NCBI RefSeq assembly: GCF_020085105.1 | Contig: NC_058045.1 | Location: 8,322,333 to 8,386,332 of the forward strand | Direction of reading: 5' to 3' | DNA from: Siniperca chuatsi | Lineage: Eukaryota; Chordata; Actinopteri; Centrarchiformes; Sinipercidae | Length of the DNA stretch: 64,000 nucleotides | Shown here: positions 1 through 17,100 of the stretch, piece by piece | Position numbering within the stretch: the stretch's first letter is position 1 | Layout of the letters: each line of letters begins with the position of its first letter | The notes under the pieces: model-generated | What the model was told of the DNA's origin: nothing | The model's database searches: none | What the model saw: the letters and a program-made list of their open reading frames with translations, nothing else | Translations under genes and position numbers: made by a program

Positions 1-232
1 TGTTTTTTTGCCACTATGTTAACAAGTGTACCTGAGCAAGACACTGATTCCCTGCTAGCTCCACAGGTGCAGTGCTTTAGCTGCTCAATTTCTTTATTGT
101 TAAGAGAGACTAACAATTTCATATGTGTCATTAACCTTACAATATCAGAAAATCAGCATTCATTAAGATTCTTAAAGCTGCATTCATCAGTATTTGTATA
201 TTAACAATGGATCAAATGACTATGTGTAAAGT

Positions 233-545
233 GAAAGGGGTCGCTTGTTGTAACAGAATTAGAGAGCGTTTTAATGTCTTTTAGCTCATTGTTTTGGTTT
301 TATAGCCACAAACTCCGCTCTCATCGGTGTTGTTTCCAGCCCCAGCAGGCAGCTGTTTTCACTTTTCAAGCTCTAATTAACCCACTGTTCACTAACTTCC
401 CAGCACCACAGCAACAGACAGGCAGTTAGTGACCAGCTGGTGAACATAGTGGAGCATTTAGTTGCTAAATAGCCAGATATTTTTCTCAGGGGCTGGTGGA
501 AACCAAAAGCAAAGCTAAAAGGAGAATGAATATTGGACTTACATT
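233..545 (+). repeat. Dispersed repeat, copy in cdk17 intron
   Basis: Shares GCAGGCAGCTGTTTTCAC, GACCAGCTGGTGAACA and TAGTGGAGCATTTAG-type phrases with 60421-60785 over about 300 bases. Starts around GAAAGGGGTCGCTTGTTG. Non-coding; boundaries set by the mutual alignment. Confidence 0.7.
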
Positions 546-1196
546 TAGCCTATATTTGTTTACGTTTTAACTAATTGGCACCAATAAAAGTGTGCCGAAT
601 TAGCTATTAGCAGTTCCTGTTTGCAATGTACCCATGGATTTGTTTTGATACTGAAGAAAACTTAAAAACATGATGATTATCAGGCAAATTCTGGAGTTAT
701 AAGGATCATCTTTTTTCTATGATTTCTAAGCAGATTTTAGGGATGTTTATTTGCAGAGATAATGAAATCCTCAGCAAGTGTAAGTCACACAAAATCAAAA
801 AAAAAAGTTTATCATGCATTCATATTTGACAGAGTTAGGACTTCAAGGATGAGTGCTATTTTGGACGCAAATTGCGGCAATGTGTTTTTACCTTCATTGC
901 CTCCTTGAGCTGTGCGTCACAGCCGCTGCAGTTGCCACTGTGTTGGTAAACGGCCAAACTACAGTACAATAACTAACTTCCTAAAATACTTGGCATACAC
1001 CTGTCCCTTTTACCTCATGTAGTATCTTTGTTACACTTTTGGCTAATAAAGCATATTAAATACCTGACAAATCAATGTACTTCATCACATTCTGCTCATT
1101 GATTTTCAGCATTCCCCACAATGGTCTACTACACCCAAATCTATTAAAGGGAGAGCTACCTCAGTATAAACTGTATGGCAAAATCTCTGATGATTG

Positions 1197-1200
<4 letters not shown>

Positions 1201-1245
<45 letters not shown>
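1201..1245. repeat. (AT)n microsatellite
   Basis: About 22 AT units, perfect. In the cdk17 intron. Confidence 0.95.
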
Positions 1246-1250
<5 letters not shown>

Positions 1251-2149
1251 TCATGGCATGTATTCATCATATCACCCAAACCTCGTCTTATCTAACATTT
1301 TGTAGCTAAAATCTGGATCTGCAAGGTAGCTAATAGCCATAACTGTCAGATGTCAGTGGAATAGAAACTACAATATTTCCCTGTGAAGTTTGGAGTGAAA
1401 GTAGAAAAAAACCCTCAAGTGCTACTGTAATACCTCCCAACTGTGCTTATGTAAATGTACAGTACTTGCTGCCCACGTCTGAGAGCGAGCGGTACTGAGT
1501 TAAGAATAAACGGTGGAGGAGAATCAGGCAGAAATGGAGAGAAATAGAAACAGAAAGGATGTCAGGAGGGGGCTGCAGAATATAAAGATAGCTGTTAGAG
1601 TTATGTTTTATTTAAAGGCAGCAAGAAACAAAAGTGAGAGAGTGAACGCTCACACCTTGCCCTTAGGCTGTCTAATCTCATCATCTCAGCTAGTTATGTG
1701 TTTACATTGCACCTCAACATTCACTTTGTCAGCAGCCTCAATAATTGGCTTGTGGTTTTACTTTGAATGTGCATATGTCAAAAGCAGAACAGAGGAAAAG
1801 TATGAACACTGTGCATCACCCAGTCCACCGCATTTGCATACAAGCTCCTCCGCAGAGTTGAGAAAGCATTGAATGGCTTTGCTCAATATGTGTTTTTGAC
1901 ATATTGAAAATCTGAGCCACCCAGGTCTGGCACTGGTCTTCATGCTGCACAGAGGGTCAGTTTAAAGTCTGGTGAAGCTGGCTTTAGATTTTATGCTCCT
2001 AGATGCTGGAAAAGCTTTCTTGAAGATTCAAGATGACCTCAGACTCTTACTTCTTTTAAACTCTGCCTGAGTATTGCATCTTAGTTATTAAATAGTTTGT
2101 ATGTGTGCTTTTTGTAACCTAGCGGCTGAGAAGTGTAACCTGCATTTTT

Positions 2150-2400
2150 TTTCTTCTAGTTTTTGATTTCTTTCTTTTGAATCTGCTGATTACTTTCTCA
2201 ATGAATTGAATCATTGTTTTATCTATAAAATGTCAGAAAATAGTGAACAATGTTATAATTTCCCACAGCCCAAGGTGATGTATTTAGATAGCTTGTTTTA
2301 TTCGACTAACAGTCCAAAACCCAAATATTTTCAGTTAACTATCATACACAAAAAAAGCATCAAATCCTGACATTAGAGAAGCTGGAACCAGCTAAATGTA
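2150..2400. mobile_element. Diverged copy of the same MITE family
   Basis: Contains ATCTATAAAATGTCAGAAAA, CAGCCCAAGGTGATG and AAAACCCAAATATTTTCAGTT, the conserved interior of the fish family also seen at 26709. Termini are not clear. Non-coding, in a cdk17 intron. Confidence 0.45.
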
Positions 2401-2742
2401 GCCATTTTTGCTTTTAAAAAAAAGTAAAAGATAGTTTCCTATTAATTTGACTAGTTGTTGGCGCTCTAAAGCACATTTGAGTTTTCCATTGCGTATTAAA
2501 CATGCCTTTATAAATAAAGTTTGCCTTCCCTTCCCTATAAACAAACACATTGTAAAAGCCAAAAGCCAACGGTCCTTTGTCACAAGAGATTAGCTCTGAT
2601 GGTGGTTGGGGGTGTTTGACCTCCTTACATCCCCCCTCTGCTGCGAGGCCGTCACAAGGATTTGTCATAGTGTCTGTAAGCTTGTCAGCGCCAATAAAGA
2701 CACTACCCTCATTAATGCTGTTTGTCCTTTTCTCTCCTCCAG

Positions 2743-7671
<4,929 letters not shown>

Positions 7672-7990
7672 ATTCTCTGGACTGCATTTTGTTTATTTTG
7701 GAAGGATCTCCTAGCTGTACAGTCTCGCCGATGGATCGGTAACCTGAGATGGATGTTGCCGTGGAGCATCTTCATCAACATCATCATCACACCCCCCATA
7801 CTACTTGGGAAACTTGTCCACAGTGTGACCGACCACCTTTCAAGGTTTGGCCTGAACCTGGCCCAAAAGACATTTATATACTGTGCATCTATATTTATTG
7901 AGAAGAGAATTTGCTGCTAAATACAACTACTGTCTAGAATAATAACTGGCTCAGTCACTTTAATGAGTACATGCAATGTGTATAGATTTT

Positions 7991-7992
<2 letters not shown>

Positions 7993-8027
<35 letters not shown>
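7993..8027. repeat. Poly(T) tract in cdk17 3' UTR
   Basis: 35 consecutive T residues inside the predicted cdk17 3' UTR, giving a long U tract in the mRNA. Confidence 0.9.
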
Positions 8028-8028
<1 letters not shown>

Positions 8029-8915
8029 AAGTGGTGGTATTTTTAGTGATATTTTTTGTCATTATTTCCATTTTCATACATACAAATCTCCACCTCAAAG
8101 CTCCTCAGTGTGTGTGGGTGTGTAAGACACACAGACAAACCGAGGGATGTTTCTGCTCAAAAGGGTTTGATTTTCTGTCTCTGTTGCCACTGTGCCGTTT
8201 TCAGCTGCACCCATCATGTGTGACCATTTACTCTGAAGGTTTTTGAGGCCAGCTTTGATATATGTGACAATTGTATCCTAACTGGAGGCTAATATGAGAG
8301 CAGTGCTGCCAAGCTCTGTGCAAAAAGATCACATTCTTGTCAGATGCTGACATATCATTCCAGGATGCTGCGGTCTCTGTCGTGACCAATGAACAAATGC
8401 AAGGGGAAAAAGGCGATGTAGAATTAACAAGGGCATTACAGGATTAGTTGCACCTCTTAAAGTCTTCAGAAAATATTTAATTACAGTGAACAACCTTCTT
8501 ATCCTTCCCCACCTTAATCTGACACATTATCATATTACATAGAGGTGGTGCAGAGTGAATTCCCAGTGTTGAAATCTGTGATTTGCCTTTGTGCATAACA
8601 GATGTGTTCTCCTTTCTGCCATTCCCATCAGCTGTAAAAATGGATCCTTCTTTTTCTGGATTGCCTCCATCATTGTGTTGCATGCCTGCTCTGTTGTATG
8701 AGGAAGCACACAGCCACTGAACTCCTAATTCGGGGAGCACTAGCTATAGTCCTGCCCCTAGTGAATAGGATATTGCGTCACAGTATTTAACAGTGTTACA
8801 AGAGATGTTTTGTATGATATTCTTTAACTTTATTTGTGGATAATTGTTATTGGTGTGGGATTTTCATTGCAGATGCCCTCCCATATTGGAGCTTTTTTTT
8901 TTTCAGAGTAAAGAA

Positions 8916-8921
8916 AATAAA
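8916..8921 (+). terminator. Poly(A) signal AATAAA of cdk17
   Basis: Canonical AATAAA hexamer about 1.25 kb after the cdk17 stop, followed by T-rich sequence. The opposing elk3 signal is only about 130 bases away. Confidence 0.6.
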
Positions 8922-9049
8922 ATCTAAAGTTTAAACAAATCATGAACTAGTTTTGATTTATTTCTTGTTGTACAGACACTTAACATTTAGTTTTAGCTAC
9001 TGTAAAATGTTTAATTTAAAGGCACAGTGTTCAAGCATTCAATGCTTTG

Positions 9050-9055
9050 TTTATT
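9050..9055 (-). terminator. Poly(A) signal AATAAA of elk3 (minus strand)
   Basis: The + strand reads TTTATT, which is AATAAA on the elk3 strand, 614 bases past the elk3 stop codon. It would give a 3' UTR of roughly 0.6 kb. Confidence 0.5.
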
Positions 9056-9668
9056 GAAAATAAGACATTCTTCACAATACAAAATTATATAGAATACAAA
9101 ACTGTATACCAAGTCCAGTACAAAAAAAAAATCACATTACAAGTGTTACAAAGGCTTTTAATTGATTTGAAATCTCGTCTTCATTAAAATATTTTGGAAA
9201 AAGAAAAATAGGACAACAAGGCACAGCCGGTACTATCTGAGAAGCATAGTGCATAAAATACATACAATACCACACAAGTAAAACTACCAGTTTCACATTG
9301 TGACAGTTACAAAAAAAGGTTTAGTTTTTTTTTTTTTACAAAATTAAAACCAAGTTCACTGCGCAGAATGAGCGGCTGGCTAGTCTTTTGCAGCTAGCTA
9401 CACGTCACCACTGTCATGGACAGGGTCATGTGGAAATGTGCTGTACTTTATCACAAGGAGCCAGACGTCTCACAGACATCGTGGCGTATGGCTTTTACCA
9501 AGTGCTTTCAACCACTGGAATATGAAGCAACTCAAGTGCAAAAAAGTGAGGTCACATACTGTCAAAATTTAACAGGACGAACAAGAGATCGCTGCTGATC
9601 GTGATAATGATGGTGAGAAACTTTCAACGACATGGATGAAGATGGGAGGTTTTTCAAAAGACCCCGGA

Positions 9669-12600
9669 TCAGGATTTGTGGGTGGTTGGGGACAGGAGCA
9701 GAGAGGAGGGTGTTCCTTCCAGGTTTGGCAGGGGGACAGGCATGTGTCCGTTGATTAGGTTGGGGAACTGTGGAGGAAGAGAAAGGGGCTGGGAGTTAGT
9801 GAGGAGGGGACGGAGGCTCTATGAAAGCTGCTTTCCGGTGAGGAACTGCAGTATTGTCACCACTCTGGTTTCCTGTTTTTTTTTTTTTTTATTCATTGTG
9901 CCTCTTCCTTTTCGTCTGTCCCCTGTATCTCCACAACAGAAGGAGAAGTCAACATTATTTGTGCACAAAGAATCCGGTATGGTGTGTGTGGAGGGGGTGT
10001 GGTCGTGTACGTGTTTCACAAATGAGGAGCAGCTCTCAAACCAGTCCACCCTGTTCAGACTGGCTCCCCTGGGCTCAAACAGGAAGTATTCACAGGATTT
10101 CCTCTCCCTCTCACAAGCGCTGAAACAGGACACCTCTGTCGGACTTGCTTACTAAGTCTCGACTAGTTTCACAACCGTTGGTGTCTGCTATTTTGCAGAT
10201 CTCACAAACATCTTCTTTTTAAGTTTTATCTATATTTGATGTCATATGTCAAGTAAATACCTGCCTGAAAAAACCCAAAATCTAGCAGATCAAGACCATT
10301 TTGCTTTAGACTTAATTTTAAGGACATAATACAAGGTCAATGCTAATGTACATTATAGTCATATCGGGTGTAAGAAATTAATGATTCCATAGAACTTTAG
10401 GCTATAAAAACTGGATCGTTTTATTAACTCTTGCAAATGTTTGAAAATTGGTTAATCATAATCTCTTCAAAGAAATGTTCCTGTTATAATCTTGTCTCAT
10501 GTGATTTTAACAACAGCTGGGAAGGACGGGGATTTTGCAGCAGTGCTAATTTCACCTGCAAAGACTCACAACTTCCTTCTTGGCTTCCAAACACTACCAG
10601 TAAACAATAATCCTTTGAGCACACCTTCTGTTCTCATCTCCGGCTATTTTTGTCCCTCTCTCATCCTCTACGCGTTTATACCTGTGCGTTTCTTACCTGG
10701 AAGAGGGGGCTGTGGCCCTGCAGCCGGGCGGGGCTGAGTGGAGCGACGGGGCTCAAGCTGCTCCAGAAGTGGATGCCTGACAACAGCGGACTGTGAGCCA
10801 GCAGCAAACCAGAGGGAGTCTGGGGGGGCAGAGAGGAAGGAAGGCTCCGTGTAAATAAGAGAAACGAGTGAAGACAACATTTTTTAAAAGAAAAACACTG
10901 GTTGGAGAGCATTGCTCTGAGGGCTTCAGTAATGCGAAACATGCTGAAATGGTAAATGGACGTGTATTGGCGTTTGGAAAAACAAACTGACGGAGCAGGA
11001 AGGAAGTCTGTGGTTTCTCCTTCAGAATTCAGGGGTGACGTGGGGAAGGGGGGGGTGTTGATGTTGATTGGGGGGAGAAGTGGGGAAGGAGGGGGAAGGG
11101 GTCCTCAAGCACTTGGAACGCCAGCTAAAGAGAAAACATATGAAATCAATTTCTGCCTCTCTGCCCTTGTCTTCTCTCCCCCTCCCACCCTACTTTCCCT
11201 GTGTCACCTCAGAGAAGTGAGCCAGTGTTGGGGAGGGACCCAGCCCTGCTCCCATTATTAATGGATTTATTAGAACATATGGCATCACTTAAGGACTCTT
11301 CCCCCCTCTCATAGGCTGGACTTGCAGAAGATTTCTGTAAATCGCTTGTTTTCCTCTGATCTCATTTTTTGCGCCCTCGTAAACAGACTGTGTGAGTGAA
11401 GTATTAATGCCTTTCTCGTTGTGTGGATAAGCCTCTGATGTGGTTCTTGGTAACAACTCTAACTGAAATAGATTCTTAAATACCAGTTGATGCTTGTAGC
11501 AGAGCCTTTGGGGTTATGGCAAAGATCAAAACAAACCAAATTGTCACGGCTGGATGAATTTGGCTCCACATTTGGGGCAGAAAAAAATAAAATAAAATAA
11601 AAATCGTACTGTAAAACCTGAATCCAACGTATAGCAGTCATGTTGTTTAAGACAGGACAACCAGAAGAGGTAAAAAGCAGCTACTGAACTTACCGCACTT
11701 TACATGAGTAAATTAACATTTTACAAGCACTTTTATTTCTCAAACTTGAACTTGAGTATAGGCATATTTCTACACAGCCTGTTATTTGCAGCACAAACAT
11801 TCTGGCAGTAATTTTGGCTTTTACCCCACAGAACTGTTTATCGAAATTATTTGAAAGGTTTCATCCCAAACCAAACACAGACAATGACTCATTAAATTAG
11901 TCTAAATTTGCATTTGTTAAAACGATGTAAAATTCCTTTCTTCTATGACATGAAAGTGCCTGTGCACATTTTACCCTAAAATCATACCAAATGACCTTTT
12001 TTTCTGTCTGTTTCTTGAGGACATTTTGGCTCAAGTGACTACTTGAATAAATATAGCGATAGTCTTTCCACCAACACATGCCAGGCTGTGTCAGATGTCT
12101 CTTTCGCTTTAGGGACACTGACATCATACTCTGGATAAATCCCATCATCTCCCCGTGGCCAGCCAGGCCACCGCACAGAGGGGACGGGAACAGATAGCAT
12201 CACAGAATTATTCTCTTTATTTCTGCAATTTGATTATTATTGGGCTCACTGTTCTTCTGCTGTGGCTGGCGCAGACTGACATGATCTCTAGTCTACCTTT
12301 AATCACTGAGAGCGGAAATAAGAGAATTTGTATAAATGTGTCAAAGGATAGCATTAGGGTGTGTAAACATGTCTTGACTAGACCGAGATGAAGCAGGTTT
12401 TAGAGCTGTGTGTGCAGAATCTACCATTCTAACAGCAATAGACAGTATTTATCCTATTCCAACATACATTGGGCAAAATGCCAGGGAACACCTTGAATGG
12501 GTCACGAGTCCCCTAAAGTGAGAACAGTCATAATTTATAGTATCTAAACCACCTGACTCATGTCTCTCTAAAGAGAACCTGGGCACAGTTCACACACAGT

Positions 12601-14085
12601 GCCATTATCTGTACTGGCTGTGCTGCCGACAGGAAATTATAGTTATGTATTATTTGGATAAATCATCTCACCTGTGCAGTGAAGAAGGCAGGAGTGAGGG
12701 AGCCAGACGGCAGCGCTGGACTGTTGAGGGCGATGGAGCCGATGTCGCTCCCTGCGAGCAGCAGGGACGGGGCGGAGATCTCCAGAGCTTTGGGTTTTTT
12801 GCTTTTTGGTGGGAGTCCATCTCCTTGGTTACTACTACTACTAGTAGAGCTACTTCTACCACTGCTGCTCCTCTTCTCGGGAGGCTGCAGGGCTCGCTCC
12901 CTGTGCCCAGAGGAGAGGTTGAGGGGCTGAGCGCTCTGGTCAGAGTCCTCCTCCTCCTCCTCCTCCTCGGCTGCAGGGCTCCAGCTTCGGCCGGGCTGGG
13001 AGGGTTGGGTGTGGGGAGAGGACGACGAGTGGAGTTTGGATAGCCTGGGGGAGACGTAGGACTCGGCCTTGGCAGAGGGAGGGGAGCTCCTTTCGTTGGC
13101 ATTGGCGCCAAAGCGGATGACCGAGCGCGGCTCCTCCTGGCGCTCCCGCAGGGCACGGAGCAGCTCAGGCTGGTTCTGCAGGGAGCTGATGCTGAAGGAG
13201 GAATAGAGACCTGAGCGGAGGTAGTCATTCCGACACTGCTGCACCCCCAGGGCTGCCAGGGTCCTCCTCTGAGCCTCCTCCTCCCCTTCCTCTTCCTCCT
13301 CTTCCTCTACCTCCAGCTCCAGCTCAGATGCCTCTCCTTCCTGGAGCGGAATCCTTCCAGAAGCCAGGCCCATCTCTACTGCCTGGGGGTCCATCTTCAG
13401 GATCTCAGGGAAGGACACAAACTTATAGACAAACTTCTGGCCAATCACCTTCTTGATGATGTTCTGTAAACAGACATACACCATTAATGATGAGGAGAAC
13501 TCTTTGCACCATTTACCATTAATTACACCATTACGCACAGCAAACTGATATTAATCTAGAAAATAATAACAGACAACATGTCGATTGTCATGGGGATAAT
13601 GTCAGTGTTTCAGTCCAGTGTAGACAAAATGTCTTACTGAAACAGCTTAGTGTGCTACATCACAGCCGGATTTCCACTGCGTGTTTGATGAGAAAGAGGA
13701 AGTGGAAGTGTCTTTCAGGGGAGATTGTGGGTTAAAAGACAGAACAACAGAATTTGTTGTGGTACTACACTCCTTTCACATGGCCTCAGGTCCTATCAGT
13801 TACAAGAGCTGTAATGACATGACTAGTTGGACTGTTACACAGGCAGCTCCTGCTCATTAACCAGTCAGTTTAATTCACCTTGTCATAGTAGTAGCGCAGG
13901 GCTCTGCTCAGCTTGTCGTAGTTCATGTTGGTCTTGTTCTTGCGCAGCCCCCACAGCTTGGCTACTTCCTCTGACTTCAGGAGCTTGAACTCGCCGTCTG
14001 TGGACGTCCAACATATCAGGTGCTTGTGACTCTGGTCCAGCAGCAGCTGCAGCAGGAACTGCCACAAGGTGATGGCACTGTCCAT
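9669..14085 (-). CDS. elk3: ETS transcription factor ELK3 (Net/SAP-2), complete, 4 coding exons
   Basis: Ternary complex factor: binds ETS sites with SRF, represses targets, and becomes an activator after ERK phosphorylation (family knowledge). Coding exons on the minus strand: 14085-13879, 13463-12672, 10819-10697, 9767-9669, all phase 0, giving 406 residues (human 407). The ATG at 14085-14083 opens [18 protein letters not shown], the ETS domain start; recognition helix sequence [18 protein letters not shown] and RYYYDK follow. Exon 2 holds a degraded B-box (VIRFGANAN), a CtBP-binding-like PLNLSS, and the ERK D-domain [13 protein letters not shown]. The transactivation core [15 protein letters not shown] is in exon 3, and the FQFP-type ERK docking motif is made across the exon 3/4 junction. 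Compared with human, the linker has added glutamate runs (about residues 105-115 and in the mid-linker). Orientation is convergent with cdk17. Confidence 0.95.
9768..13878 (-). other. elk3 introns 2-4 content
   Basis: Introns lie at 9768-10696, 10820-12671 and 13464-13878. Apart from a T-run near 9881 and G-rich stretches near 11040-11100, I see no coding exon, RNA gene or structured repeat. Overlapping open frames such as that at 9676-10155 fit no family. Confidence 0.5.
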
Positions 14086-14810
14086 ACCTGCAGCGAGACA
14101 TGATCAGCGGGAGAAGGGCGAAACTATTTAACTCAATATCAAAGCCCTCATTGGTTATTTTTAAAATCACCACATGCTGGTGTCTGAGGTCTTCCTCCTG
14201 TTGACTTTTTCTCTACAAGACAAAAATGGAACATCACCACTCTCCACTACCTACACATACACTACCTGCCAGATGCTACAATGACAGAATAAGCTCAAAC
14301 AAGCTGGGTAGCTCTTTGCACCCTTTAGACCTGTGTAAACTAATTGTAGATAAATCAATTAAAAATGACCTTGTGTATTTAAGGAATCTGTTTAGAACAA
14401 GAATAGCTGATGTTTCATCTTAATTAAATGCCTTTTTTCCTGATTCCTGTCTTGCCAGTGTGCCAGTTTACTGCATACAGACTAAATTAGGTTACTGGCT
14501 GCAGAGGGAACGGCCTGTTTGAGCTGTAACATGTGGTGTAAGGAAGAGTAGACCGGTGATGAATAGAACAGTGTGTGTTAAAGAGTGTAGTGTAATGTAG
14601 CAGCAGCAGAAGAGAAAAAAATATAAGGAGGAACAACAGCTCAAGCCAGAAATATGCTGCGGTTCAACCTGGCCCTCTCTCCACAGGAAGTATGACGGGC
14701 CCAGGGTGGGTTATTCCTTTAATAGAGGAATGTGCAGTCTCGAAGCTCCTGTCTGCCTGCTAGGAGCTCACATATTAATAGTGTGTGTGTATGTGTGTGT
14801 CACACCAGAG

Positions 14811-15132
14811 TAGTGCTGAAAGGATTAATCGATTAGTCAACAGATAATAAATTGGCAGAAATTTAGAAATGCGGTTAAACGTTAAGTCATTTATCAGGCT
14901 AAAATGACAAAACTTTGCTGTTTGCAGCATCTCAAATGTGAGAAATTGCTAATTTTCTCAATTTTGTATCATTGTTATTTGAATATTTGAGTTTTGGACT
15001 TTTGATCGGACACAAGAAGCTATTTGAAGACAAAAACTTGGGCTCTGAGAAACTGTGATGGCCTTTTAGAGCTAGAGAAAATATTTCAACAGAAATAATC
15101 GATGATGAAAAAACTGATTAGCTGCAGCACTA
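14811..15132. mobile_element. hAT-like MITE with exact 8-bp target-site duplication
   Basis: Terminal inverted repeats TAGTGCTGaaa / ...CAGCACTA bound a non-coding element of about 320 bases. It is flanked by the same 8 bases, CACCAGAG, at 14803-14810 and 15133-15140. TIRs starting TAG plus an 8-bp duplication are the signature of hAT-superfamily insertions. No transposase frame, so non-autonomous. It lies in elk3 intron 1. Confidence 0.8.
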
Positions 15133-15153
15133 CACCAGAGACACGCATATAGA

Positions 15154-15539
15154 TAGGGCTCAAACTTTTAAGATATCGACCGTAATGAGTCTGTAGCACC
15201 AAGTATTAAAAAAACAGTCAAGTACCAAGAGTTGGCATTAAATGCCTGATCAGGTTCATAGTTTATTTCTAGTCTTTGCTTTTTCTTTGATCAGATATTT
15301 ACTGTTTTAAATCAGAGTTTTACCAACTTTAGACCCCATTTTATTTATTTATTCAGACTTCTTCGGCTGCTTGTGCAAGAAGTTTGGCTTCTTTTGTTAA
15401 ATAAAAAGGGTGTCATAAAGAAACATTTCTATTCTTCAACGTACAGTATCAATAAAATAGTTTTTTTGGTATCACCCAAGTATGGTTTTGGCACTAGAAT
15501 TGAACAATTTCACATTACACACGGCCCTACATACTGATG
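15154..15539. mobile_element. Second hAT-like MITE
   Basis: Starts TAGGGCTCA and ends GGCCCTA, an imperfect terminal inverted repeat. The flanking octamers CATATAGA and CATACTGA agree at 6 of 8 positions, consistent with an aged hAT target duplication. It begins 13 bases after the right duplication of the 14811 element. No coding capacity. Confidence 0.55.
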
Positions 15540-16903
15540 GACCTGACTGTGTTCTCATCTTCTGTTCTTTTCCATCCGAGTGATTAGTGACTGATGATAA
15601 AAAACAATGATAACCGACGGGCCTTTCAACCACTACATATCTCTGCCCAGAGAGGAGAGAGAAAGAGAGGGAGATCTGAACTCATTTCCGACACAAGCTA
15701 TCCCCTGAGTTTTCTATCTGCCATGTGAAACTACAAACCTGTCAAAGTCAGGACTTCCTCCTATTCTAATTCCAAGGACAAATGGTGAGGAGAGGGGATC
15801 CCACAGCAGGGGAGCGTTTCCCGAGTCCTGCCACACTTCCCACCAAAATCCCAAAGGGAGAGGGGTCAAAAGATCAAATCATTGTCCCCTTTCCACAGCT
15901 CCACCCTTTAACCCACTCTCAACCCAGACTTTGGTTTGGCCTTTAAACACTTCGAAACTAAAGTAAGGCTTGCCAACACAGGGCCCGCTGACCTGACAGG
16001 TCTACAATTAGGCCAGCGTGACTTATAAACATTCACCTTTGCAAGATGCTGCAAATAGCACAGAGGGACTTTAAAGTATGGAGCTGCTACTGTAGGTCAG
16101 AAAGGCCTATGGAAATCAGTAGGAGATTTTAAATATCATAAAGTACATAAAGTGATAATAACCTCACTACTGATACCATTTATGAATATTAGAGTGATAG
16201 GCCTACCACACAGATAAAATCCCATATACTAGACGTATAATGAGGCGACTACAGAACTACAGACACGGCACAACTCTTTCTAGGAATATTACAGGGACAT
16301 TGTGGTGGTTTTGGTCGGCGTTCAGGAGCCCTGCTGAGGATGCTCGGACTGAGAAGTCTCGCTGTGCGCACAAAGCCATCCAGTGTTGGCTGAACGGAAA
16401 CTCCTAATGAGATTAGATGGTGTGTGCAGACATTACTTAGCAATGACTAAATCTGTTCTCTTCCTGTTCGCAGACGGTGGAAAATTCACGAGGGCCCATA
16501 ATAAGAAAAGCATCTCTAAACGGCGGCCATAGACTCAGAGGCTGTTTTTGCTTTGCTCGTCTTTTGTTTGCCTCTCTTTTTAAGTGAAAGGATATAGTTG
16601 TATCCTTGACTTGAAAGTTGTAGTAACTGTTACGGAGGTCTGGATCACTATTCTGCCCCACTGACTCATTTTCAAGATGTTGCTCGGACCGGAAGACGGC
16701 ACAATTGTGTCCGAGACTAAATCGGTACTATTCTTGCGTGAAAACTTAGAAGTACACTCGATTATTAGAGTTTCACACAACGAAAAAACTTCACAGCTAA
16801 AGTGTGAATACGGTCGCTAATACTACTGCATTATTTCACCCTCTATAAGCTACCAATTAGCCAACAAAGCGCTGTTCATAGGAAAATGTTTATTTTACGT
16901 TAC
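15540..16903 (-). other. Remainder of elk3 intron 1, no gene seen
   Basis: Unique-looking sequence between the MITE pair and the probable elk3 5' UTR exon. Open frames at 16249-16780 resemble no family and have no conserved splice context. Confidence 0.4.
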
Positions 16904-17100
16904 CTGCGATCTCTGAGTTGGTCTTTTCCGTCCGCGAAACTTTACGGTGAAGCTTGTGTGATTCCTTGTTTTTCCATGCTTACTTCTGGTCTACACAGTT
17001 GTGCTGGACTGAAATAGGATCCTGTGCTTTTTCTTTTTCTGAGCAGGAAGTTGGAGCAGGCAGACACAGAGCCGGCTTACTTCCTCTCCCCTACGATTCC
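16904..17100 (-). other. elk3: Possible elk3 5' UTR exon and promoter region
   Basis: On the minus strand a good donor, GATCGCAG then GTAACG, falls at 16904/16903. The coding exon has its acceptor just upstream of the ATG (CAG ends at 14088), leaving only two leader bases in that exon, so an upstream non-coding exon is required. CpG content is higher here than around it. The upper boundary is a guess; no TATA box is obvious. Confidence 0.35.

Larger units (their letters stand above)
1..2742 (+). other. Probable cdk17 intron, no coding exon recognised
   Basis: No stretch here encodes a recognisable CDK17 N-terminal exon on either strand. The 2743 exon has a normal acceptor, so this is intron. 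It holds a dispersed repeat near 233-545, an (AT)n tract at 1201-1245 and a diverged hAT-like MITE near 2150-2400. The short open frames look like chance. Confidence 0.6.
7672..8921 (+). other. cdk17: cdk17 3' untranslated region
   Basis: Non-coding sequence from the cdk17 stop codon to the first good AATAAA at 8916-8921. It contains a 35-base T tract at 7993-8027. The size fits a vertebrate kinase 3' UTR. Inferred from the signal position; cleavage site unknown. Confidence 0.6.

Noticed and set aside
9676-10155. 159-codon plus-strand frame
   Set aside because: Antisense to the last elk3 exon and its intron, no conserved motif, no initiation context.
12668-13228. 186-codon frame overlapping the elk3 central exon in another frame
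   Set aside because: Low-complexity proline/arginine/serine product expected from GC-rich codons of the true frame; the ELK3 frame is clearly the real one.
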